A stretch of DNA of 64,000 nucleotides from Komagataeibacter sucrofermentans DSM 15973 (lineage in GTDB: Bacteria; Pseudomonadota; Alphaproteobacteria; Acetobacterales; Acetobacteraceae): contig NZ_CP137157.1 in assembly GCF_040581405.1 (NCBI RefSeq), positions 1 through 64,000 of the forward strand, read 5' to 3'. Both the position numbers and the translations under genes were made by a program. This document shows, in pieces, positions 1 to 8,929 of this stretch; position 1 is the first letter of the stretch, and each line of letters opens with the position of its first letter. The notes beneath the pieces were generated by a model. That model did no database searches. It worked only from the letters and a program-made list of their open reading frames with translations, and had not been told where the DNA came from.

Positions 1-707
1 GCGGCAAGGTCGATGCCGTTCTGCGTGGTCGAGAGCTTGAGGATCAGGCCCGCGGGCAGCAGGCCGTTACGCAGCGCCGAGGAATCGAACCCGCTCGCCC
101 CTGTCGAGACCCCGCCCGCCACCGGCATGCCGCCAGCAGGGCTGTTGTAGGTATAGAAACCGTTGATGAAGCCTGACAGGTTGATGTCGATCGGTCCGGC
201 TTTGAAGGTCAGGCCCTTGCCAGGCACGTATTTTTCCATCCTCACTAGCGACATGCCGCCGCCAAGGCCTATGGAATGCTGGGCGGCAAGCCAGGTGGAC
301 TCAGCCGAGGCCGCGCTGGCCTGCGCGTTCGCGGCCGCCTGCTGGGCCTGGGCCAGCACGTAATCAGGGTCCATGCCGTTGCCGCCAATCTCGATCTGAC
401 CGGGGGGCTGGACCGCCTGGCCCATCGCGGTGCGCATGGGCGCATGGGCGGCTGTCGTGCTCATGTGGCGCGCAGCGGGCACGTATTGCTGCGTGCGGGC
501 CGCACTGGTCGCGGCCTCATGCACGTGTTGCAGGTGATGGGCGAGCAGGCCGCGATATTCACCCTGCGTCAGGCTGCCCTTTGCCTTCAGGATATCGAGA
601 AGTTCACTATAATCGTCAGCCCATGCCTCATCGACATAGGCAAGCGACGCCCCTCCGCTTGCCATAACAACCACAGCGCCAATACGCGCCAATTTTCCTG
701 CCGACAT
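1..707 (-). CDS. Outer-membrane porin, N-terminal part (cut by window edge)
   Basis: Reading the minus strand from the ATG at 707 gives about 235 codons open to the window edge, so the C-terminus is missing. The start is preceded by GGGAG about 9 bases upstream. Residues 1-30 look like a signal peptide ending near DEAWA. An Ala/Gln/His-rich, probably helical segment follows, and then a stretch (INLSGFINGFYTYNS) like the first barrel strand of DcaP-type porins. The porin at 25291 has a matching strand (VRLGGFIDFSNIY). It probably forms a diffusion channel in the outer membrane; substrate unknown. The porin call is by pattern, not by alignment. Confidence 0.65.
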   Translation of the reverse strand, partial: MSAGKLARIGAVVVMASGGASLAYVDEAWADDYSELLDILKAKGSLTQGEYRGLLAHHLQHVHEAATSAARTQQYVPAARHMSTTAAHAPMRTAMGQAVQPPGQIEIGGNGMDPDYVLAQAQQAAANAQASAASAESTWLAAQHSIGLGGGMSLVRMEKYVPGKGLTFKAGPIDINLSGFINGFYTYNSPAGGMPVAGGVSTGASGFDSSALRNGLLPAGLILKLSTTQNGIDLA

Positions 708-1187
708 AGTATTAAACTCCCTATGCGCATTCCTGTTGTATAAAACCCGGCGGGTCAATGGCCCCCGCTGGCGGTGGCAGGGGGTTAGACAGGGGCTTCA
801 GGGCGCAGGACCATGCAGGGATTCCTCCCCCCACGGTGGGAGGAGCAGGATGAATGGGGCAGGTTCCATTATGGATTCGTTGGTTAATCTTCCTTTTTTT
901 TCATGCAACGTTCAAAAAATGGTCATAACAGAACACATGTGCGTTTTCGGTCTTGTGGTGTGCGACAGCGCAGTACGTCATGAGGCCCAGCGGACCGGAG
1001 CAGTCCGGTTTTGCAATGAGCGTAAAGATCCATCAAACAATCGTGTGCGGCTCAATTCATGGTTTCTGTTCAATAAAACGGCATGAGCAGGCCGGTCGCC
1101 GATGCAGGAATACACGGCAGAGCCTCACAAAGCTGTGTTTGTATTTTATTGACTTAGTTCTTGACCGTAACTTCCGTGCCCGCCGGT
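708..1187. other. Intergenic region, upstream of the porin
   Basis: About 480 bases without a convincing gene. The part nearest 708 must hold the promoter and leader of the minus-strand porin. A short GC stem followed by four T lies near 990-1015 and could be a weak terminator. Reading frames here have poor codon bias and no recognisable protein. Confidence 0.4.
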
Positions 1188-1427
1188 TCAGGCCAGCAGG
1201 GTGCGGGCCTGCCGCCAGGCCTGCTCCAGCGCATCGACCATGGTGGGTGCGGGCGCGGTCCATTCCTGGGCCGCCTGTCCAGGCACGTCGAGACGCGTGC
1301 GCCAGCACGCGCTATCAGGTGCGCCAGGCAGACGCTCGATATTGATCCCCCATGCGGCGGGAATGCGCGACAGCACGCGGGCCAGCCTTTTCTCGGGCGT
1401 AAGCGGCGTTGCGTAATTATGGGACAT
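1188..1427 (-). CDS. Small protein of unknown function (79 aa)
   Basis: A 79-residue basic, Trp/Arg-rich protein with no signal peptide or membrane segment. I do not recognise the family. It is kept as a gene because it has a very strong ribosome binding site (AGGAGG, six bases before the ATG) and GC-rich third positions. The upstream sequence is odd: it matches an arm of the dispersed repeat of this genome with one base changed, which converts GGCGGC into the Shine-Dalgarno GGAGGC. It is divergent from the DUF2721 gene at 1597. Confidence 0.6.
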   Translation of the reverse strand: MSHNYATPLTPEKRLARVLSRIPAAWGINIERLPGAPDSACWRTRLDVPGQAAQEWTAPAPTMVDALEQAWRQARTLLA

Positions 1428-1452
1428 GGGTGCCTCCTTTTTTTAAAAAACG
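1428..1452 (-). promoter_or_regulatory. Repeat-derived Shine-Dalgarno region
   Basis: On the plus strand 1428-1449 reads like the repeat arm at 13699-13720 with a single mismatch (GGGTGCCTCC for GGGTGCCGCC, followed by the same T and A runs). On the minus strand the changed base creates AGGAGG directly before the start codon of the 79-aa gene. The similarity is visible in the sequence; derivation from a repeat is inference. Confidence 0.5.
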
Positions 1453-1596
1453 TCCCCCATAAACGTCCTTATGAATGCACGATGTTTGAGGAACAGGCCT
1501 TGCAGACAGTCTTGAAAGCACAAGTCTGCCCCTTGACGGGGTTGCGGATAACCCCAAAAAACGCACGGTTGCCCGCAGCCAAGGATATGCCTGTCC

Positions 1597-2106
1597 GTGT
1601 CCCCTTTTCCCGGCCTTGTGCCTGATGAATCTGTTGATGGCGTTGCCCACCTGATCCAGACGGCGCTGACGCCGGTGTTCATGCTGTCAGGCATCGGCAC
1701 GTTGCTCAACATGTTCAACACGCGGCTCGCCCGGGTCAGCGACCATATCGAGAGCGTGCGCGACAAGCTGGAAAATGCCGATGACAAGAAGGGCAGTGAA
1801 AGCACCGCCGTGCTGCTGCGTCGGCTGACCCACCTGCATTACCGCACCCTGCTGCTTGATGCCGCCATCCTGTTTGGTGGTGTGGGTGGGGCTTCGGCCT
1901 GCGGGTCGGCATTTGCGCTTTTTCTGGGCAGCGTGCGTGATTCCGCCATTGCGTGGTGGCTGGTGCTCATGTTTGGCAATGCGCTGGTGTGCACGGTTAT
2001 TGCGCTGGCCATGTTTTTAGGTGACAGCATCGTTGCGTGGCATGGCCTGCGCGTAACGACCTTCCTGCCGCACAAGCAGGAAATGCTCGAGAACCAGGTC
2101 GACTGA
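1597..2106 (+). CDS. DUF2721 family membrane protein
   Basis: 169 residues with three hydrophobic segments (about 14-38, 85-112 and 118-148) and a charged cytoplasmic-type helix (ARVSDHIESVRDKLEN) between the first two, the usual DUF2721 layout. Function is unknown; these are small inner-membrane proteins. The start chosen is GTG at 1597, with AAGGA 11 bases upstream. The gene ends at a copy of the dispersed repeat and is convergent with the thiY-like gene. Confidence 0.8.
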   Translation: MSPFPGLVPDESVDGVAHLIQTALTPVFMLSGIGTLLNMFNTRLARVSDHIESVRDKLENADDKKGSESTAVLLRRLTHLHYRTLLLDAAILFGGVGGASACGSAFALFLGSVRDSAIAWWLVLMFGNALVCTVIALAMFLGDSIVAWHGLRVTTFLPHKQEMLENQVD

Positions 2107-2110
2107 AAAC

Positions 2111-2190
2111 AAAGACGTTCCTGGTGAAGCTTTTTTCAAAAAGCTTCGAAAAATACCCCCTTTCTGAAAAAAGGCGGCACCCGGAAACCT
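2111..2190 (+). repeat. Dispersed three-stem repeat, copy 1 (diverged)
   Basis: Between two convergent genes. The AAGCTTTTTTC hairpin is intact. The GCCGCC hairpin has lost its left arm (ACCCCC instead of GCCGCC) and the outer arms are mutated. Structure is described under the copy at 16188. Confidence 0.75.
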
Positions 2191-2199
2191 GTATTATGA

Positions 2200-3162
2200 T
2201 CAGGGAGCGGCGGGACTGAACGGGTCCAGTGCGTACTGCCCGAGCGGAACGTCATGCGTCATCAGCCCATGCGCGTGCAGAAAGGCGGCAAAAGCCTCGT
2301 AGCGCGGCCGATTGAGCAGGGCAGGCTGCTTGCACAGGCGTGGCAGCGTGGCCTGCCAGGCCGCGCGGTTGAGCGGCGTGTCGAGTTCCGGATGGTCATG
2401 AATGGCCTGGGCCAGAATGGCGTCGGGGTGGTTGATCAGTGTGTTCGTGCCCTCGGCCAGCGCCTCCATGAAGGCTTTGATCCACGCATCATGCCCATGG
2501 GCGCGGGCGGCGAGAAAGATCAGTTCATCAGAAATCGGCACCCCGTGTTCCTCGGGGTAGAAGGCGGAAACCTTGATGCCCTTCTGTTGCAGGTCAAGCA
2601 GTTCATAGGTGCGCACCGCACCGATCACGCCATCCACCGCATGGCTGATGAGGGCCTGCTCAAGCTGGAAGTTGACATTCACCTGCCTGACATCGCCTAA
2701 GCCCAAGCCTGCCGAATGCAGCATGGCGTCAAGGGAGGCATCATCCACGCCCGGCATGGAAATGCCGATGGTCCTGCCCTTCAGTTCCGCAAGGCCGTGA
2801 ATGTCAGCGCCGGTAATCAGCACGTTCAGCGGCGTATCGATCAGCGTGCCCACGCGCACCAGCGGAATGTTCTGATCGGCCAGCATGCCAAGCTGCGCCT
2901 GATAGGACACGGCAAGATCAGCCTGCCCCGCCGCCACGAGGCGCGGGGGCGAGCCGGGATCGGCCGGGGCGATGAGTTTGACATCCAGCCCGTGGCGGGC
3001 AAACGCCCCGCTGTACTGCGCGGCCAGAAGGCTGGCATGGTCGGCATTGAGAAACCAGTCCAGCACGACCGTGACCTGTTGCCCTGCTGCCAAAGCGGGC
3101 CGGGCCATGACCGTACAGGCCACAATGGCCATCATGCCCAGCGCGTGCCTGAAGATGTGCAT
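2200..3162 (-). CDS. ThiY-like pyrimidine-precursor ABC binding protein
   Basis: Periplasmic solute-binding protein of the NMT1/THI5-like family, expected to bind a thiamine pyrimidine precursor (formylaminopyrimidine/HMP type). Residues 1-26 from the ATG at 3162 are a clean signal peptide ending in RPALAA. The mature protein starts with the family pattern VVLDWFLNADHASLLAAQ and continues with DPGSPPRLVAAGQADLAVSY. A start at 3189 is possible, but 3162 has AAGGGGG upstream and gives the better signal peptide. A TPP riboswitch lies directly upstream, which supports a thiamine role. The matching permease and ATPase (thiX, thiZ) are not adjacent. Confidence 0.82.
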   Translation of the reverse strand: MHIFRHALGMMAIVACTVMARPALAAGQQVTVVLDWFLNADHASLLAAQYSGAFARHGLDVKLIAPADPGSPPRLVAAGQADLAVSYQAQLGMLADQNIPLVRVGTLIDTPLNVLITGADIHGLAELKGRTIGISMPGVDDASLDAMLHSAGLGLGDVRQVNVNFQLEQALISHAVDGVIGAVRTYELLDLQQKGIKVSAFYPEEHGVPISDELIFLAARAHGHDAWIKAFMEALAEGTNTLINHPDAILAQAIHDHPELDTPLNRAAWQATLPRLCKQPALLNRPRYEAFAAFLHAHGLMTHDVPLGQYALDPFSPAAP

Positions 3163-3247
3163 GGTACGGAAGGCCCCCTTGGCTGGCATGAACGTGGCAC
3201 ACGCGGCAGGCAGGGAGCGGGATCATGGCCTCGTGGCGGGGCCGTGC

Positions 3248-3325
3248 TGTCTCCCTTCGCTGGCATGACCCAGATCAGGTTCAACGGGTGTGATCTCAGC
3301 CCCCAATGTGGGGCACCCCGGTCAG
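3248..3325 (-). promoter_or_regulatory. TPP riboswitch (THI box)
   Basis: The minus strand holds the conserved THI-box elements in order: GGGGTGCC, GGGGGCTGAGATCA, CACCCGTTGAACCTGATC and TGGGTCATGCCAGCGAAGGG. It ends about 60-85 bases before the thiY-like start, so it probably controls translation or termination in the leader when thiamine diphosphate is bound. Confidence 0.95.
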
Positions 3326-3385
3326 GCGGCACAGTGTGGGCACGCGGCCCCTGCGTCAAGTCACGGATGCAGGACCGCGCAGCCC

Positions 3386-4597
3386 TCAGGCGGCGGGTGG
3401 GCGCATTTCACGCCGCGCGCACAGCGGCAGCAGCACGAGGAAGTAGCTGAAGTAGTAAAGGGCCGCGATCCGTCCCGCGATCATCCAGCCCCCTTCGGCA
3501 TGATGGCGGCCGACCAGCCCCATCATCACGAAGGCGATGACCAGCCCTGCCATGCCAATGCGGCAGGCCGGGCGCTCACGCGCCGAGCGGATGGGCGAGC
3601 GGTCAAGCCACGGCACCACGAACAGGATGAGGATGGACCCCGCCGCCGCCAGCAGCCCGCCAAATTTGGAGGGCACGGATTGCAGCAGCCCGTAAAACGG
3701 CAGGAAATACCATTCCGGCTCGATATCGGCAGGCGTGTGCATGGGGTTGGCGGGGCGGTAGTTTTCCGGCTCGCTCAACAGGTCGGGCCACAGGAAGGCA
3801 AGGGCCACGAACACCAGCGCGAACAGCACGAGCCCGGTCAGATCCTTGGTGGTGTAATAGGGGTGGAAGGGTACGCTCTCCTTCGCGGGTACCGGCCTGC
3901 CGCTGGGGTTGTTCGGCCCGCTGACATGCAGCGCCGCCACATGCAGCGCCACCACCGCGACGATCGCGAACGCCATGAGGAAATGCAGCACGAAGAAACG
4001 GTGGATGAAAATATCGCCCAGCGTGTCACTGCCTTCCATGATGTGTTCAAGTGTTGCGCCAATGCCCGGCACGGCGCCCACCGCCTTGCCCGCCACGTCA
4101 GCGCCCCAGTAAGACATCTGCCCCCATGGCAGCACGTAGCCCGCAAAGGCCGTGACCATGACCATGAGCAGCAGCCCGAGGCCGGTGAGCCACAAAATCT
4201 CGCGCGGCTGCTTGTAGGAGCCGTAATACAGCCCCCGGAAGAGATGGATGTAAAGCGCCGCCATGAACAGGCTTGCCCCCGTCACATGCATCGCGCGCAG
4301 CATCCACCCGCCGGGCAGCTGGCGCTCGATCATCTCGACCGACGCGAATGCCCCGCTGGCCGTGGGCGTGTAGTTCATGGCCAGAAAGATGCCGGTAGCC
4401 AGCATGAGCACCAGCACGGCAGTCAGGATCGCCCCGAAATTCCACAGCGCGTTGAGGTTCGCAGGCATGAGGAAATCGATATATTCCTTGCGAAACCCGC
4501 TGATGACGGGAAGCCTGCGGTCAATCCATGAAAGGACGCCACCCGATGCAGGCTGCGCAGGGGGAGGGCTATGTTCGGGGAGGCTGGGCCCGCTCAT
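3386..4597 (-). CDS. petB: Cytochrome b subunit of a bc1-type complex, standing alone
   Basis: 403 residues, full-length fused cytochrome b with about eight membrane helices. The four heme ligands are present at the right spacing: H104 and H118 (AMHVTGASLFMAALYIH) and H205 and H219. The quinol-site PEWY is at 294-297. After SYWGA, where most bc1 cytochromes b have VITNLFSAIP, this one has DVAGKAVGAVP, so the Qo region is divergent. The usual partners, the Rieske protein and cytochrome c1, are not next to it: a secreted protein lies upstream and the TPP riboswitch downstream. It may be a paralogue of the main bc1 cytochrome b or serve another complex. Confidence 0.85.
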   Translation of the reverse strand: MSGPSLPEHSPPPAQPASGGVLSWIDRRLPVISGFRKEYIDFLMPANLNALWNFGAILTAVLVLMLATGIFLAMNYTPTASGAFASVEMIERQLPGGWMLRAMHVTGASLFMAALYIHLFRGLYYGSYKQPREILWLTGLGLLLMVMVTAFAGYVLPWGQMSYWGADVAGKAVGAVPGIGATLEHIMEGSDTLGDIFIHRFFVLHFLMAFAIVAVVALHVAALHVSGPNNPSGRPVPAKESVPFHPYYTTKDLTGLVLFALVFVALAFLWPDLLSEPENYRPANPMHTPADIEPEWYFLPFYGLLQSVPSKFGGLLAAAGSILILFVVPWLDRSPIRSARERPACRIGMAGLVIAFVMMGLVGRHHAEGGWMIAGRIAALYYFSYFLVLLPLCARREMRPPAA

Positions 4598-4721
4598 TCT
4601 TGGTTCCTGAATCAGACGACGGAAATATCAGCCCAGAGTGTAGCAGCCCGGCGGGGGGCGGGCACGCTCTCTTTTTCATCAGGTGGCAGGCAGGCCGCAT
4701 GATTTTACGGCCCGCGGGTCA

Positions 4722-5117
4722 TTACGCGCCCATGCCGGCTTTCTGCACGGCCTGCGCGCACAGGTCGCGGCGCTGGGATATATCGAGATCCGTCAGCCGC
4801 GCCCGCTCGGGGGTGCCGGGGTGCAGCACGCCCGCCGTGCCATAGGCGTAATCCATGTTGCCTTTTTCATCGGGCGGCACGGCATTGGTCTTTTCAATCA
4901 GCGCGACCAGCAGGGGCGTTGCCTCATCATGCTGCGCCAGCCCGTTACCGATGCAGAAATTGAGGTACCCCGCCAGCCGCGCCCCGGGTGTGGCTGCCAC
5001 GATCGCATGCGGGCTGAGCATGGCGGGATTCTGCGCCATGGCTACAGGCAGGCCACTCATCAGGCCAAGACCGGTGAGTGCGCCCATCATGACTGAACGG
5101 TAGCCCATTGCCTTCAT
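4722..5117 (-). CDS. Secreted protein of unknown function (131 aa)
   Basis: A signal peptide covers residues 1-28 (ending GLPVAMA). The mature part of about 100 residues has two cysteines (in NFCIGNG and DLCAQA) that could form a disulfide. I do not recognise the family. An in-frame ATG nine bases downstream (MGYRS) has a better-placed AAGG and may be the true start. It lies 125 bases upstream of the cytochrome b gene on the same strand and could share its transcript; no functional link can be shown. Confidence 0.6.
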   Translation of the reverse strand: MKAMGYRSVMMGALTGLGLMSGLPVAMAQNPAMLSPHAIVAATPGARLAGYLNFCIGNGLAQHDEATPLLVALIEKTNAVPPDEKGNMDYAYGTAGVLHPGTPERARLTDLDISQRRDLCAQAVQKAGMGA

Positions 5118-5287
5118 CCTTCATGCTTCATGCCAGAGCGCAGGCATGACCTGCCCTGCGCCACGCCGTAGAACCGCGCGCGGCGGGTGAAGTTGCATGA
5201 AGGAGAGGCGTAATAACGCGCCCTGCCACGACAAAATGCAGGCTGCCGGAACAGTCTAATCATGTCAGATCGGATTTTTAAGGAAAG

Positions 5288-5364
5288 TGGCGCACCCGAA
5301 AGGACTCGAACCTCTAACCCCCAGATTCGTAGTCTGGTGCTCTATCCAGTTGAGCTACGGGTGC
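5288..5364 (-). tRNA. tRNA-Arg (anticodon ACG)
   Basis: The minus strand folds as a full cloverleaf of 77 bases. The acceptor arms are GCACCCG and CGGGTGC, the anticodon stem is CCAGA/TCTGG around the loop CTACGAA, and the T loop is GGTTCGAGTCC. The 3' CCA is encoded. The ACG anticodon (read as ICG) decodes CGU, CGC and CGA. Confidence 0.95.
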
Positions 5365-5478
5365 GCTGTGAGGCGGTTTCTAGCCGAGGTGCTTGCACCC
5401 CGCAAGCCCCTTTTTTCGCTTTGGGAAAATTTTTTTTGGCGGCCTGAAATGCCATCTCAGGAATGACCTGCAATCAGG

Positions 5479-5560
5479 AAAAAGTTTTTGGTGAAGCTTT
5501 TTTCAAAAAGCTTTGAAAGAACGCAGCCTTTTTGAAAAAAGGCGGCACCCAGAAACTTTT
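5479..5560 (+). repeat. Dispersed three-stem repeat, copy 2
   Basis: Nearly complete copy, with AAGCTTTTTTC hairpin first and GCC hairpin second on the plus strand. It lies just past the 3' end of the RND pump gene. One arm reads GCAGCC instead of GCCGCC. See the copy at 16188. Confidence 0.85.
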
Positions 5561-5577
5561 GATTTTTAAACAAACGT

Positions 5578-8500
5578 TTATCGCCGCATCCGCGCGCGCA
5601 GTCGCTGGCCAAGTCGCCGCGTACCGACACGGATGCGCTCCATGTAAAGATAGATGACCGGCGTGGTGTAGAGCGTGAGCAACTGGCTCATCATCAGCCC
5701 GCCCACCACCGTAATGCCCAGCGGGCGGCGCATTTCCATGCCGTAGCCGCTATTGGTTATCAGCGGCACGGCGCCAAGGGCTGCGGCAAGCGAGGTCATG
5801 AGAATGGGGCGGAAGCGTTGGATGCACGCCTCGCGTATGGCGGGGGCGGGGTCCATGCCCCGGTCGCGTTCGGCATGCAGCGCGAAATCCACGATCAGGA
5901 TGGCGTTCTTCTTCACGATGCCAACGAGCAGGATCATCCCGATCATGGTGATGAGCGAGAACTCCTGCCCCAGCGCCCACAGGGCCAGCACCGCGCCCAC
6001 CCCGGCCGAGGGCAGGGTGGACATGATGGTCAGCGGGTGGATGTAGCTTTCATACAATATGCCCAGGGTCACATAGATCGTGACAAGGGCCGCGATGAAA
6101 ATCAGCACCTCGTTGATGATGGCGGATTTGAACTGCGCCGCCTGCCCGCTGAAGCCGCCATGAATGGAGGGCGGCACATGCAGGCGGATCATGGTGTCGG
6201 CAATGGCGGCCGAGGCATCGCTCAGCGCCATGCCGGGGGCGAGGTCGAAGGAAATGGCCGCCGAGACGAACCCGTCCTGGTGCGAGACGGTGATGGGCGT
6301 GACACGCGGCTCAAGCCGCGCCACATCGGAGAGCGGGATCATGGTCTCGGTGCTGGATGAGACAGCCGACCCGTTCGAGGCGCCCGTGCCCCCTGCCAGC
6401 CGGTTGGCGATCTGGTTGCGAAAGGACTGCTGGCTGAGCTGCGTGCTGCGGCTGGCCTGCTCGGTGGTGGTGGCGCGCGCACGCACCGTGTTCGACACTG
6501 TGCCACCGCCCGCACTCCCGCCGGAGGTGGAAATCCGCATGGAATTGAGGATCTCGGGGCTGGTGCGGTACGCATCCGCCACCTCCATCACCACATGATA
6601 GGTGGTGAGCGAGGTGGAGATGTTGGACGCCGTGCGCTGGCCAAAGGCATCATACAGCGTGTTGCTGACCAGTTGCGGCGTGATCAGGTAACGCGCGGCA
6701 AGATCGCGGATGATGTCGGCATGGATGGCGGCGCCATTGTTCATGACATCGGTGGTGACATCGCGCAGCACCGGGTTCGTGCGCAGCGCCGCAGTCAGGA
6801 TCGGGGCCCATCTGTACAGGTCATCGGCGTTGTCGCTGGTGAGCTGGTAGCGGTAGGCGCCCTCCTTCTGCCGCCCGCCACCGCCGCTGATGTCACCGGC
6901 CGAGAACAGCGATATGTCCAGCCCCGGTATGGCCGCAAGGCGCTCATGCACGCGCGCGATCATGTCGTCGATGGTGTCATGGCGCGCCGTGCGGTCGTGC
7001 AACTGCGCGAAGGCCTGCCCCTCGATGTTGGTATCGCCGGAAAAGGCCACGACTTCCTCCGTGTCCGGGTCGGTCGAAAGCGCGCTGCTGATGGCGCGGA
7101 TCTTCTCCTTCATGGCGGGGAACGAGGTGGTCTGGTCAGCGCGGAAGAAGCTCATGACCATGGCCACGTCTTCCTTGGGCAATATGCCCTTGGGCATGAG
7201 CACGATCACGCCGATCATGACCGCAAGGCTGGCCGGCAGGGTCAGGGCGGTAAGCACGTGGTGGCGGAGCGCCACGTCAAGCGTGCGTTCGTAAAAGCGC
7301 AGCAGGTGCCCGTAGCCGACCTCCAGCATGTCGCCCGCCTGGCGGGGCCACCGGCGCCACCACGGCGCCGTGGGGGGCAGGGGGGCGATCTCGCCCACTT
7401 CAAGGAACAGGCTGCACATCATGGGGGTAAGGCTGAGGGCGAGCAGCAGCGACACCGTGACCGTGATGGCCAGCGTCATCGAAAACTCGAAGAAGATCTT
7501 GCCCGGCGTGCCCGCCAGCAGAAGCAGCGGCAGGAACACCGCGACAAGCGAGATGGTGATGGACAGCACCGTGAACCCGATCTCGCGCGAGCCCTTCAGC
7601 GCCGCCTCGCGCCGGTTCAGCCCGGCCTCCATGTGGCGGGCGATGTTTTCCAGCACCACGATGGCGTCATCCACCACGAAGCCCGTGGCGATGGTCAGCG
7701 CCATGAGCGAGAGAATATCGAGCGAGAAGCCGAACACCGACATCAGCGCCAGCGTGCCCGCGAGCGAGATGGGCACGGTAATGGCCGGGATCAGCGTCGA
7801 GCGCATCGTGCGCAGGAAGGCCAGCACCACCCCCACCACCAGCACGACCGAGGCCAGCAGCGTCCATTTGGTATCGGCGAGGGAGGCGCGGATGGTGATC
7901 GAGCGGTCCATGACCGGGCTCAGCGTCACCCCGCGCGGCAGCGCCGTGCGCAGGGCGGGGATGCGGGCCTTGATGTCATCGGTCACGCGGATGACATTCG
8001 CACCCGCGCGCGGGCGGATGATGGCCATGACCGCCTGATGCCCGTTGAGGTAGCCGATCTGGCGCTCGTTTTCCACGCCGTTGCGCACGGTCGCGACATC
8101 GCTCAGCCGCACGGGGCGGGTGTCGCGGTAGCCGATCACGAGGTCGCGGTACTGCGCGGCGGTGCGGGCCTGGTCATTGGTGGCCAGCATGTAGCGCCTG
8201 CTGTCGTTTTCAATGACACCCTTGGGCGTGTTGGCATTGGCCGAGGCCAGCGCCGAGCGGATATCCTCAAACCCCAGCCCGTATTTGAACAGGGGCCACG
8301 GGTTGATGTCCACGCGCACGGCGGGCGCGGAACTGCCCGCGATCTCGACCCAGCCCACCCCCTGCACCTGCGAAAGCAGGGGCTGCAGGCGTGTCTTGGC
8401 AATATCGTACAGCTCCGATACCGGCTGCGTGTCCGAAGTGAGGGCCAGGATCAGGATCGGGTTGTCGGAGGGGTTGGCCTTCCAGTACTGCGGCTGGGAC

Positions 8501-8871
8501 TGCAGGGTGGCGGGCATGTCGGCGCGGGCGGCGCGCAGGGCTGCCTCCACATCATTGGCGGCGGCGTCGATATTGGTCGTTTCATTGAAGATGAGCAGGA
8601 TGAAGGCGCTGTCCTGGCTCGAATCCGATTCAATCGAACTCACCCCCGCCACCTGCCCCAGCCTGCGCTCGAGCGGGGTGGTGACGGAACTGGCCATCTG
8701 CTGTGGCGAGGCCCCCGGCTGGGTTGCCATGACATAGATGACCGGCACCGCGATGTTGGGCAGGTCGCCCACCGGCAGCAGCCGGTAGGCGAACACGCCC
8801 GAAAGCAGGATGGCCAGCGCCATGAGCGTGGTCGCCACCGGGCGCAGGATGAAAATACGGCACAGGTTCAC
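5578..8871 (-). CDS. HAE1-family RND efflux permease (MdtC/AcrB type)
   Basis: 1097 residues, an inner-membrane proton-driven multidrug exporter. The N-terminus has the first helix, followed by two large periplasmic loops separated by the two helix bundles. The proton-relay pair is visible in GFVVDDAIVVLENI. The periplasmic PN1 region starts with LPVGDLPNIAVPVIYV, as in the MdtB/MdtC branch. A low-complexity Ser/Gly/Ala stretch in the second loop (SSGG.. and GGTGASNGSAVSSS) is longer than usual. No adaptor (HlyD-type) or outer-membrane factor gene is adjacent, so its partners must be elsewhere. It is preceded by an SDR gene on the same strand. Confidence 0.9.
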   Translation of the reverse strand: MNLCRIFILRPVATTLMALAILLSGVFAYRLLPVGDLPNIAVPVIYVMATQPGASPQQMASSVTTPLERRLGQVAGVSSIESDSSQDSAFILLIFNETTNIDAAANDVEAALRAARADMPATLQSQPQYWKANPSDNPILILALTSDTQPVSELYDIAKTRLQPLLSQVQGVGWVEIAGSSAPAVRVDINPWPLFKYGLGFEDIRSALASANANTPKGVIENDSRRYMLATNDQARTAAQYRDLVIGYRDTRPVRLSDVATVRNGVENERQIGYLNGHQAVMAIIRPRAGANVIRVTDDIKARIPALRTALPRGVTLSPVMDRSITIRASLADTKWTLLASVVLVVGVVLAFLRTMRSTLIPAITVPISLAGTLALMSVFGFSLDILSLMALTIATGFVVDDAIVVLENIARHMEAGLNRREAALKGSREIGFTVLSITISLVAVFLPLLLLAGTPGKIFFEFSMTLAITVTVSLLLALSLTPMMCSLFLEVGEIAPLPPTAPWWRRWPRQAGDMLEVGYGHLLRFYERTLDVALRHHVLTALTLPASLAVMIGVIVLMPKGILPKEDVAMVMSFFRADQTTSFPAMKEKIRAISSALSTDPDTEEVVAFSGDTNIEGQAFAQLHDRTARHDTIDDMIARVHERLAAIPGLDISLFSAGDISGGGGRQKEGAYRYQLTSDNADDLYRWAPILTAALRTNPVLRDVTTDVMNNGAAIHADIIRDLAARYLITPQLVSNTLYDAFGQRTASNISTSLTTYHVVMEVADAYRTSPEILNSMRISTSGGSAGGGTVSNTVRARATTTEQASRSTQLSQQSFRNQIANRLAGGTGASNGSAVSSSTETMIPLSDVARLEPRVTPITVSHQDGFVSAAISFDLAPGMALSDASAAIADTMIRLHVPPSIHGGFSGQAAQFKSAIINEVLIFIAALVTIYVTLGILYESYIHPLTIMSTLPSAGVGAVLALWALGQEFSLITMIGMILLVGIVKKNAILIVDFALHAERDRGMDPAPAIREACIQRFRPILMTSLAAALGAVPLITNSGYGMEMRRPLGITVVGGLMMSQLLTLYTTPVIYLYMERIRVGTRRLGQRLRARMRR

Positions 8872-8929
8872 GCTTGGCGTCCGTTGCCTGTGGCCGTGCT
8901 GTTTCTTCTGGTCTCGCGGGTCCTGATGG

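Noticed and set aside
3290-4531. 413-codon plus-strand frame across cytochrome b
   Set aside because: Shadow frame, His/Arg/Gln-rich with no recognisable domain.
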